A stretch of 64,000 nucleotides of DNA from positions 868,001-932,000 of the forward strand of contig JAESUZ010001291.1 of assembly GCA_017311185.1 (NCBI GenBank), written 5' to 3'. Shown here in pieces: positions 36,093 through 45,540 of this stretch. Position 1 is the first letter of the stretch. Each line of letters begins with the position of its first letter. The notes under the pieces were generated by a model. It was given only the letters and a program-made list of their open reading frames with translations. It did no database searches and was not told the origin of the DNA. The translations under genes were made by a program, and so were the position numbers. The stretch is from Proteles cristata cristata. Lineage: Eukaryota > Chordata > Mammalia > Carnivora > Hyaenidae.

Positions 36093-36489
36093 GTTTGAAA
36101 AGCTGGACATCACCCCTAAAAGTGCCCAGAAGATCAAGCCGGTGCTTGAGCGGTGGATGGCTGAGGCTGAGGCCCGCCATCGAGCAGGTGTGCAGAACCT
36201 GACCGAGTTTATCGGGAGTGAGCCGTCCAAAAAGCGCAAGCGGCGCACCTCCTTCACACCCCAGGCCCTTGAGATCCTCAATGCCCACTTTGAGAAGAAC
36301 ACACACCCCTCTGGGCAGGAAATGACCGAAATTGCCGAGAAGCTGAACTATGACCGGGAGGTAGTTAGAGTTTGGTTCTGCAATAAGAGGCAAGCCCTGA
36401 AGAACACAATTAAACGCTTAAAACAGCACGAGCCGGCCCCGGCCGGGCCTCTGGAGCCCTTAACAGACTCTCTGGAAGAAAACTCCTAA
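36093..36489 (+). CDS. POU6F2: POU6F2 terminal coding exon (POU-specific end, homeodomain, C-terminus)
   Basis: Starts with G completing Arg, then FEKLDITPKSAQKIKPVLER, which finishes the POU-specific domain. The linker is AEARHRAGVQNLTEFIGSEP. The homeodomain occupies 36232-36411 (60 codons, K-R-K-R-R-T-S-F first) and has the third-helix signature RVWFCNKRQ, with Trp48, Phe49, Cys50 and Asn51; Cys50 is the POU-class hallmark. The tail ends PLEPLTDSLEENS, and the stop TAA is at 36487-36489. The acceptor is TATCCTGCCAG. From memory, small differences from the human protein (GVQNL for GMQNL, EPAPAG for EPATAV) are species variation. The protein is nuclear and binds AT-rich and octamer-like DNA. 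Confidence 0.98.
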
Positions 36490-36597
36490 AGGGACGCCCG
36501 CCCGGAAGCAGAAGCAAACCCCACACAACGGAACTCAGCCCCTTGGACTCCGCAAGTCATCACCGATAATGATAATTAATAATGATCATAAATTGAA

Positions 36598-36603
36598 AAT
36601 AAA
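36598..36603 (+). terminator. POU6F2: Candidate proximal polyadenylation signal
   Basis: AATAAA 109 nt after the stop codon. The downstream sequence has only a weak GT-rich element (CCCCTGTAAGTAAAGG), so use is uncertain. If used, it would give a very short 3'UTR. Confidence 0.4.
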
Positions 36604-39308
36604 AGAGCCCCACTCATCGCCCCTGTAAGTAAAGGACTAAGAAAACTACCAAGTGGACGGAACGGTTTATACGTGTCCGTTGGCTTTCCAAAAAGAAAAA
36701 AAACAAAAAACAATTTTTGAAAATTTTTAAACAAGACACACCCTGCGTGGCAGGTGTGTGTGGTAGGATCGTCCCCTCCCCCACCCGACGCCCCCAAAGC
36801 CAATTTTTTAATGGACTTAAAGCAAACCAAATAACCACATACTTTTTTCTGTATATTATGAAAATGTGAACACATTTTAAGGAAAAAAGAAAAACAACTA
36901 AACCAAAAAAAAAAAAACCGCAAAACAAAAAAACCCAACAAAAACTTTTATCTGTTCAAAGCGAATACAAGCCTGCCACCTGGAGGAGGGACTGGGAACT
37001 GCATTCTTTCAGGTTCTAAGTGCTGATTTCACTCTGAAACCTATTAACCAAAGTCAGAAACACGGCATTGCAAACGCGATCGTTGGTCTACTCTTCTCTG
37101 CGTGTAAAGTTGCGTTACGAATTTTTACATTTGTACTTAGAGGAAAAATAAGAAGCCTGATTTCTCCCATCTGACCCATCTCTGTCCCCACCTGTGGGGT
37201 GGGTGCCATTGTTGAAGCCATTCTGTGAGGCTCAGTATTGGTTTTCATTTGGGATGGGGGGTTCTTTTCTCTCTTCGTTTTTGTTTTTTTTGGGGGGGTG
37301 GGGGGTGGCGGGACATCCTAGATCGTGTGCCAAAGCATTCATTGCTTTCTTCTCACTATGACTTGTGGGTTTGAGAAAAGAAGGAGCCGGCATTTCTCAC
37401 TTTTCCTCCATTTCTCCATCTCCCTTGCGTGTGGCTTCCAGGGTCTGCTGAGGGGCCACAGAGTGGGAACCGTGTCCTTTCCACTCAGATCCCAGTGAAA
37501 TGCAGGAAAGACTCCAAAATAACTAGGGCTTTGCTCGATGAACTGTCAACACTGGCATAAGCTGTCATTGTCCTCACTGTCCACACCAGAGCTTGGGATT
37601 TTTCTCAGTCTGTTGGCCACGTACATGGAGAGCTGACCAAAACTAATTTTGTAATATAAACATAAACTGCACATTTGGTTCAATACTCACATCTATGTTA
37701 TGCTTCTGTGCAAAGCAATTTCTCTCAGAGGTCTGATAGCCAAAGAAATGCCTCAAGATTTCAGTCAAAACACACACACGGCATGCACACACCCATATGC
37801 ACACACACGAAGGAAATAGGCCAAAAAGAAAGGGTTCGTGACTGGATCATTAAAGGCCATCATGTACCCTCTAAACCCATCTTCTCTGCTACTGTTTTCA
37901 TTCCAGTTGGGATGGCAGACTCTTTCCAGGGGGAGCAGTTGTTCCTAGGGTATACAAATGCGGCAGGAAGTTGGAAGTCACGTTTAAACAACTGGAGTTG
38001 GGGGCTGGGTTCCTGAGGGGAAAAGAAGTCGTAGCAACCAAGTGCCTCCACTAGAAGGACACAAATCTAGTAGCGGCTTGTCTAACACAGCAGAATAGTC
38101 TTCACCATTAGAACTAGGGGCTTATTTCATTTTTCAGAATAACTTACTCAAAAGATCGGTGCACCGAAGTAACCTAATGGGCCAGACCATGGCTGGGTAG
38201 GCAGACACCGGATCCTGCAGGTGGAGGCCAAATGCGGTCGGTCAGTCGAAGGAGCGGGCACAGGGACCCACCAATGTGCGCGCCATCTAGATGCGAATAC
38301 TCCCGATGAATCCCTTACTAGTCACACTCATGTGCTCTCGAGACACTTCTGTATCGTGAAAAGAAAAAACAAACAAACCTCAAGTTGCGCGACTGAATGG
38401 AAATGTCATCTTCTTCCCTAACATACTCCCTCCCCTGTGGGAGTTTGAGTTTCTTCTGTCCGCCCCTGTGCTGGCCATGTCGGTGCAATGATATGAGTGT
38501 CCCCACCCTACCCCCCTTCCAGACGGTTCACGAGTCAGGAGTCAGAAGGCCACCAGCAAGGAAACTCAGACAGAGATCCCGCAAGTGGAATCATCCACTT
38601 GTGAAGCTGTTTCCATTCGGCCAGTCTGATGCTAACCGACCACGGCTCACGGACCGCGGCCAACCTGACCCTCAATGCCAGCGACATCACGGCACCCATG
38701 TCACCACCGCCAAATCCACTGCACAAATACCAACAGCCCAGAAATCCAAAACCGTATCGATGAAACCGATTTTGTATTCTCCTAGGACCTGCTCCAAATT
38801 CCATCAAGGAAAGCTCCCCAGGAAGAGAAGTTAATGCTAAATGGATAAACACACCAGGAGCAGCTGTGTAAGTCTTGCTCTGCTCGAAGATCCATAATTG
38901 GAAGAGGAGAACTAGGAAGGTGAAAACGGAAAATAAAAGTGATCTTCCAGAGTGGAATAAAACAGAAATATATTCATCCCACAGTCGTAAAACCATTCAT
39001 GTGCAGTGCTTTTTTTTATAGTTTTATAATTTTGTATTGTTTTATAAATTATTTATAAGGTGTTGTAATGCTTCTTATATTAATTTTTTACAGATGAATT
39101 TTTTGCTACAAGGCATAAAAAGGTGCCTGAACAAATTCTTAAGAATATAAATTATACTGCGTGACTTGTAAGTCTTCGGGACCTCACCTACTGCTTAATT
39201 TTATTATGACATTTCTTATTTCCACTTGTAAACAACTTCATACGCCAACAGCACTTAGGCGTCTTTTATGTTTCCATGAACTGAAGGTTAAGGTTGTGAC
39301 TAACAAAA

Positions 39309-39314
39309 AATAAA
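39309..39314 (+). terminator. POU6F2: Candidate internal polyadenylation signal
   Basis: AATAAA followed by AGCCACGTGGGGCATATGTG and ATTGTATTTC. That gives a good GT-rich downstream element at a suitable distance, so this is a plausible alternative end of the transcript. Confidence 0.55.
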
Positions 39315-39551
39315 AGCCACGTGGGGCATATGTGATTGTATTTCAAGCCTCAATATTTTTCTTACATAGGCTTAAATTATGGTCATCTCCATTTCCTTCA
39401 TTGTTTGATGAGAGCGCAAAATGACCAATGTTATATTTCACGCTTGTTTGTGGGCTTTCTTTTTTCTTTTTCAACCAGAAAAGAACCACTTTGAACCGCT
39501 GAGAGTTTTAATTGCATTGCAAGGTTTTGGTTTCTATAGGTTATAATCACA

Positions 39552-39553
<2 letters not shown>

Positions 39554-39592
<39 letters not shown>
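39554..39592 (+). repeat. (CA)n microsatellite in 3'UTR, about 19 units
   Basis: Near-perfect CA dinucleotide run, bounded by ATCACAC on the left and CACCACAAAAG on the right. It is likely polymorphic in length and would lie in the mature transcript. Confidence 0.95.
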
Positions 39593-39594
<2 letters not shown>

Positions 39595-40459
39595 ACAAAA
39601 GAGAGAACAAAACAGCAAAAGGAGCTAGGAAAAAAGAAAACCAAGTAGAGGCGTATCAAAGAACTCAAGCTATAACCAAAAAGAAATTGTAAAATGCCTT
39701 TGCCCATCTTCTCTACGCTGGACCAAAGCTCAATATTTGTAGGTATATGCACATTGTATAGATACGGCTTAAATGTTGCTGACAATCTTGCAATACTAAA
39801 CTGTTCCTATTTTAAGAAAAAACAAAGAAATACAAACTCTTCATCAATGTTTTACCTCAGCACTCTACTTGTACCCAGTTAATGACCAAGCTTAAAAAAA
39901 AATGGAGAAAAAGGAAATTGATTTTCTTTTCAATGTTTGACTGTAAGATCTCTTTGGATAACATTTTGTAATGAGCTTTTCGTCACGTGGTTTGCTTGTC
40001 TTCAACTTGAAATTATGTGAGGCACATTTGTTTCTTTGTTGTTAAGAAAGTGATTTTTTTGTTGTTGTTTTCGTCCTACGTGCTGTGATCTAGACTGGTC
40101 ACCAAGGTCACTGCTGAGGCACCGCAGAGAGCTGCCTCTCCGTGTGTGGGGCAGGTAGCAGAAAAGTAGGCGGGAAAGCCAGCTGGGGTGTTTTGAAAAA
40201 AAATCATCACGATGAGAAGTTGACATGAGATGGACTTGTGACCAAGAAGCCAAACTGGATGTTTAAAAGCTCCTTACTTGCTCTGACATTGAAACCAAAG
40301 CTGATTTATCTGCACAGGTTGCTTAATGTTTAAAAAAAAAAAAAAAAACCCTGACAAAACTGTACTTAATCTAGAGCAATATCTGTATGGTCAGTAAAGC
40401 TGCACTTTGTGTATTTCTTAACAGCTTCAGATCTGTCACTTTTAATTTGTACCATAAAA

Positions 40460-40465
40460 AATAAA
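40460..40465 (+). terminator. POU6F2: Candidate main distal polyadenylation signal
   Basis: AATAAA in ACCATAAAAAATAAAGAATT, followed by GTTTGACATG and the TG-rich AAGCGTGTCTTG. The sequence upstream of it looks like ordinary 3'UTR. I judge this the most likely main cleavage site, at about 40480. Confidence 0.6.
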
Positions 40466-40625
40466 GAATTGTTTGACATGAGCTTCTAGGCTAAGCGTGT
40501 CTTGAACTCAGATATGTCATTTAGGTTGCACGCATGTAAATGAACGTGTGTCTTAACCGCAGGTGTTAAGAAGAGGAAGGGGTTCCAGACAGACTGGTTA
40601 ATATCGTGATTATTTCAACGCTTCC

Positions 40626-40631
40626 AATAAA
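40626..40631 (+). terminator. POU6F2: Candidate most distal polyadenylation signal
   Basis: AATAAA in CTTCCAATAAAGTGCTAGAT, followed by a GT-rich TTCGTTGGTTGCAGG element. It may give a slightly longer transcript than the signal at 40460. Confidence 0.45.
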
Positions 40632-42099
40632 GTGCTAGATAAATTAGGACTTCGTTGGTTGCAGGTTACCGAAATCCAACTTAAACTTGCAGAAACAGAA
40701 AGAAACAATGCTGTTTGGACCTGATCAGGAGCACAGCTGGATACAGTGATCCAAGGATGTCATCAGCCTGCCCTGCTCGGCTTCCTTCTCGGATGGAGCC
40801 CCCAGAAGTTGAGTCTTGTGCCTGTCTCGAAGCGAGGAGCTGTGCTGGGGGGGATGTACTTGAATCGGTCACTCAGTGTCACAGACCCATCCTGTCGGGG
40901 GGTGGGGGGAGGAGATCCACATAGTAACAACCCCGAGGGACCCCAAGGATGAAGGAGGAAGCCTCCACAAGAACGTGAAGATGGAAGATGGAAACCATAT
41001 AGTAGGCAGACAGAACCCACAGCCACCCCGGTCTCCTACTAACACCCAGCTGTGTATCACGTTTTGTAGGGGATTCTGTTGGGAAAGAGCTTTTCCTGCT
41101 CTCCGGCAATGCCTGTCTCTGCATGTTCTGGAATATTCTGGCATTTAGAATATGCTCCCGATTCAGTTTCGTGTGAGTTAAGGTTGTTCTGTAGTTTACT
41201 AAATCAAAAAGAAGATGGGAATATCTTGCTAAAATACCAGTAAAAAAATTTTTTTTAATTATAATCGCAATCTGCATGCGTTAGTGACCTTCAGCAAACA
41301 TTTCTTATGCTACATGGAGGTCCATATATTGACTTCGTCTTGTGATTGATAAGAAGTGCTTTAGGGCAAGTAAAAGAACCAAAAATCGGAGTGACCATAC
41401 ATTATAAATAGGCAAGGAGATTGGCCAGGAAGCCCCGAGATGAACTGTTAAGAGGAGCAAAAAAATGCTGATGCTTCTGCCTTCCTGGGCAGAGAAAGAC
41501 AAAATACAATCATTGTCAAGCTTTCTTTCCATTTAAAATACTCTAAAAATACTCTGGGCAAAGGTCATGCCTATAATTAAGCCTATTACTATAAAATATG
41601 TTTGATAACACATCTTTAAAAAGACAGCCATCTCAACTATACTGAAATTAAAAATTAAGCATGTCAAAGAGATATCTGGACTTTCATCTTCATTACAGCA
41701 TTATTCACAGTAGACAATATATAAAAATAAATGGTGTTGTCTTTTGTTCATTATACAAATGCTGAATATACTGAAGGTGCACAGTTATTCCAACTGTCAC
41801 AATAAAAATCTACTAGTTTCCACCTACCAACATCAGCACCTTCAGCGAGTTGGGTTCTACTGTCGTGGTGGCCGGAGAGAAACACCAGAATAATATCAAC
41901 TTCAAAAGTCATAATTGTCTCTACTCTTAATAAAGATACTCCAGCACCAATAAAAGAAAAATATATGGGCAACAAACACTGATAGAAATATAATTACTTT
42001 GTAACTATATATCTGAATCACTTTGTTAATATGCTTTACCTATTATCTAGTACAGGATAATAAAATCGAAAACAAAAAATAAAAGGAGATGCCCATCAC

Positions 42100-42235
42100 T
42101 TAAATTCTGTCATTCCATGCTCCACAAACATCTGCTAAACACTTCATACGTGCCAGAAACTTTTGTTGTGGACACGCAGAAATAAACAAAATGAACCCTT
42201 GTCTTTAAGAAACTTAGAGTCACCCCCTGTTTCTT
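42100..42235 (-). mobile_element. L2 3'-end relic
   Basis: CTCCACAAACATCTGCTAAA, CTTCATACGTGCCAGAAACT, AATGAACCCTTGTCTTTAAG and AAACTTAGAGTC follow the reversed L2 3' end. Confidence 0.6.
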
Positions 42236-42784
42236 GTATTGTAACACTTCACAAATAAATTTCAGAATTCAAATGATGAAACACAGTTCGGAGGCTGATT
42301 TTGAAATAGTAAATGAATGGGTAGAAATAGCCCAAGCTCCGAGACAATCACCAGTATCTGTTTTAAAAGGTTCCAAAAGCTGTTCCAATACAATTTTCCA
42401 CTAAGCCAACCATGTACGCATAATCTATTCAGTGGCAAGTGTAACAGTACAGTGGTTGATGAATTTAATCAAAAATCCGTAGTTGGGAAGAGTTCAGAAG
42501 CAGCCTGTCCCAAAGCAGATGAAAGCAGCTCCTCAGATCTGCGCTCCTTCTCCGCTGTTCCTTCCTTTGAAAGGAGTCTAAGCAAACAGCCCTTGAGAAC
42601 CTTTCTTGTCTGCTTAACCGTGTTAACTGCAGTACCAAGAGGAAATCCACAGTCAAGGGAAGAAGAAGAAGACACCTGCTATCTAGAACATATGAAACAT
42701 CGCTGTGTTTTCGTAAAGCAGACTGTGGACATAATTTACACTCTTCTTTATGGACTTTTCTCCATCTATCTGCTTTATCTTTGG

Positions 42785-43013
42785 TTTTTCTTTTCTTTTT
42801 TAATGTTTATGTATTTTGAGAGAGAAAGAGCATACGTGCTCACACATGAGCAGGGGAAGGGCAGAGAGAGAGGGAGAGAATCCCAAGCAGATTCCTCACT
42901 GTTAGCACAGAGCCCAACATGGGGCTTCATTTCAAAGTTTGGGAGATCATGTTCTGAGCTAAAATCAAGAGTCAGACTCTCAACCAACAGTTGAGACTCA
43001 ACTCGGGCACCCC
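42785..43013 (-). mobile_element. CAN-SINE, diverged
   Basis: Tail TTTTTAATGTTTATGTATTT, GAGCAGGGGAAGGGCAGAGA block, CTGTTAGCACAGAGCCCAAC block, and a disordered end CAACTCGGGCACCCC. A short CTTTATC repeat flanks it. Older than most copies here. Confidence 0.88.
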
Positions 43014-43361
43014 TTTATCCTGTTAATGGCTCCACCCATCAGCCATCCAAAGCAGAGGTCTGGAAGTCATCCTTGGCCCCTGTACCCACCCACATACACA
43101 TACCCAAGTCATCAGAAATCTTGGCAATTGTGCCTCATGAATTCCTCTTGACTCTGTTAACCCAAAAGTGAAGGGTCATAGTAAGAGGCAAATGAGCACT
43201 TATTTGGCATCAAAGAATTGCGATTCAGGGAGAAAAGATTCAGAAAGACACCCAAATAGTGTCCTGCTTGTAGGATGGAAGCAAGGGATTATGAGGAAAA
43301 GGAAGAGGGGCAATTATGTGAGTTGAGGGGAGAAAAGGCTTTCTGTTTTTTTTACAATGCA

Positions 43362-43995
43362 CCATTTTATTATTTTTTGAAATAGTTTATTGTCAAGTTG
43401 GTTTCCATATAACACCCAGTGCTCATCCCAACAAATGCCCTCCCCCATGCCCATCACCCCCCTTCCCCTCCCCCCCACCCCCATCAGCCCTCAGTTTGTT
43501 CTCAGCATTCAAGAGTCCCTCATGGTTTTCCTCCCTCCCTCTCCCCCACTATTTTTCCCCTTCTTCTCCCCCATGGTCCTCCATTAAGTTCCTCCTAATC
43601 CTCCTATACGTGCAAACATATGATATTTGTCCTTCTCTGTGTGACTTATTTCTCTCAGCATAACACCCTCAAGGTCCACCCATGTTGCTACACAGGCCAG
43701 ATTTCATTGTTTCTCATTGCCATGTAGTATTCCATGGTATAGATAAACCACATCTTCGTGATCCATTTGTCCATTGATAGACACTTAGGCTCTTTCCATG
43801 TTTTGGCTATTGTGGAGAGTGCTGCTGTGAACATTGGGGTACGTGTGCCCCTATGCATCAGCACTCCTGTGTCCCTTGGGTAAATTCCTAGCAGTGCTAC
43901 TGCTGGGTCAATTCTATTGTTAATTTTTTGAGGAACCTCCACACTGTTTTCCAGAGGGGCTGCACCAGCTTACATTCCCACCAACAGTGGAGGAG
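43362..43995 (-). mobile_element. L1 3' end, 5'-truncated, antisense
   Basis: On the minus strand, 43688-43942 reads as the conserved C-terminus of L1 ORF2, including MFTAALSTIAKTWKEPKC and YTMEYYMAMRNNEIW. The 3'UTR runs leftwards from there: C-rich CCCCTTCCCCTCCCCCCACC in plus sense, GTTTATTGTCAAGTTGGTTT, and a T-rich end. It carries only the last part of ORF2, so it is dead on arrival as a mobile element. Confidence 0.93.
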
Positions 43996-44199
43996 GGTGC
44001 CCAGGGAAAAGGCTTTTCTATAAGCATTAACAGGCTAAGCCGCTCTGGGTTAAACATTCTACCTTCAGAAAGTCCACACCCGTCAGTCTTGTGATCAGGA
44101 GGTCCATACTCCCACTGACTTCTCAAGCAATTGTTTAAACAATTGCCATTTTTCCCGTTTCTCTGCGGTGGCCACTCCTGGTCTATTTCAAAATGGCTC

Positions 44200-44720
44200 C
44201 GGTCATGTCAGTTTTTCACACTCTGTCTCCTGGTCTCCATCCCCTGCTGCTACTACTTACTTCAAACCTGCCCGCCTCTTGCCTGGACCACCGTGACATG
44301 CTCCTCTTGGTCTCTCTACCCATCCTATACGTGCCACCAAAGAAATCATTCTAAAAGGCCAACATGAATCCATTTCTCTCTTATTTAAAATCTTCCCAAT
44401 GCTAACCATTGCCTTCCGAGTGAACACGAAACTCCAGCACAGCATATAATCCTGTTCATGGCCTGGCCCTTATTTACTTCTTCAGCCTCATCGTTCATCA
44501 ATTCTCAAATCAAACTTCCTAAAATTTCTCCGCTACCCAAGGAACACTTTGTGTTGCTGCTTGGGACATCCATCCACTGCACTGTTAACTTATCCAACTT
44601 CTACCCATTCTTTAAGGCTCAATGCTGTTCAGTTCCACAAATAGTTATTGAACTTCCACCACGTGCCAGGCACTCTGCTGCCTTCACCGTACATGTACTG
44701 AGCTTGCATGTTTATCAGTC
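44200..44720. mobile_element. L2-like relic with adjoining MIR-like end
   Basis: CTCTTGCCTGGACCACCGTG, CTTCCCAATGCTAACCATTG, CATGGCCTGGCCCTTATTTA and TCTTTAAGGCTCAATGC resemble L2. TTATTGAACTTCCACCACGT and GCCAGGCACTCTGCTG resemble the end of L2 or MIR. Limits are approximate. Confidence 0.55.
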
Positions 44721-44895
44721 ACCATTTACATGTTACAAAGTCACTGCCAGAGACCTCTGAACGACCTATGGATTTGGCTTACCTGTGGACTTGAAGTTTG
44801 GCAATATATTCTTTTAGCCTGTTGTCATTTGTATGTGACAGATGTTCCTGTAACAATGATTTTATATTTTATGATTTTCAAATTTCTTTCATGTA

Positions 44896-45371
44896 CAGCA
44901 GTCCCCCCCCCCGTTATGCACGGGAGAGATGGTCCAAGACCCCAGTAGATACCTGAAGCCGTGGACAGTACTGAACCCTATATATACTATCTTTTCCTAT
45001 AATACATAGTCATGGTAAAGTTCAACGTACAAACTAGGCACAGTAAGAGGTTAGTAACAATTACTAATAACAAAAAGGAACAATTATAGCAATATACTGT
45101 AATAAAAGTTATATGAATGTGATCTCTTTCTCTCTTTCAAAATATCTTACTGTATAGTATTCATCCTTCTTCTTGTGATGATGAGAGATGATAAAAAACC
45201 TATGTGATGAGATGCTGTGAGGTGAATGACATAGGCATTGTGACATAGCATTGAGCTTCTACTGACTTTCTGAAGATACATCAGAAGGAAGGTCATCTGC
45301 TTCCAGGCTGATTGACTATGGGTAGTGGAAACCACGAACAGAGACACTACAAGAAGAAGAGGGAACTGCTG
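44896..45371. mobile_element. Tc1/mariner-like non-autonomous DNA transposon, intact ends
   Basis: 476 bp starting CAGCAGTCCCC and ending GGGAACTGCTG, which are inverted repeats. It is flanked on both sides by TA (44894-44895 and 45372-45373), the target duplication of Tc1/mariner elements. The inside is AT-rich, with GAACCCTATATATACTATCT and AGGCACAGTAAGAGGTTAGT, familiar from a Tigger-type mammalian MER family that I cannot name with certainty. No transposase frame is present. Confidence 0.85.
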
Positions 45372-45379
45372 TATTTTTC

Positions 45380-45540
45380 TTTTTTTTTTTTTTATTTGCT
45401 CCTAACATAAGCCCTTGGAAGTGTAATAATTTCTATCTTAGAGATTAGAACTAAGTATCATAAAATTAATGGGCTTGACCAAGACCCCAGAGCTCATGAG
45501 TAGAGCTAGCATTTAAATATATTAGGAATTAGAGTATTCC
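45380..45540 (-). mobile_element. Possible MIR relic
   Basis: TTATTTGCTCCTAACATAAG, then GAGATTAGAACTAAGTATC, GGGCTTGACCAAGACCCCAG and AGCTCATGAGTAGAGCTAGC fit MIR in reverse orientation. Diverged. Confidence 0.5.

Larger units (their letters stand above)
36490..40485 (+). other. POU6F2: POU6F2 3' untranslated region (inferred extent)
   Basis: Follows the stop codon directly. It contains a polyadenylation signal at 36598, a small hairpin (36736-36759), A-rich stretches (36901-36950), a T/G-rich run (37280-37310), AT-rich sequence with TTATTTATAA words (39020-39090) and a (CA)n tract (39554-39592). No interspersed repeat is evident, which suits a conserved long 3'UTR. The end is inferred from AATAAA at 40460. 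A later signal at 40626 could extend it to about 40650, and one at 39309 could shorten it. Confidence 0.65.

Noticed and set aside
35613..36302. 229-codon minus-strand frame.
   Set aside because: It is a shadow of the POU6F2 last exon and its GC-rich upstream sequence, antisense to the homeodomain.
39554..39592. CRISPR-like or regulatory array reading of the CA repeat.
   Set aside because: It is an ordinary dinucleotide microsatellite in a mammalian 3'UTR.
43688..43942. Protein-coding gene on the minus strand.
   Set aside because: It is the C-terminal end of L1 ORF2 in a 5'-truncated copy, not a host gene.
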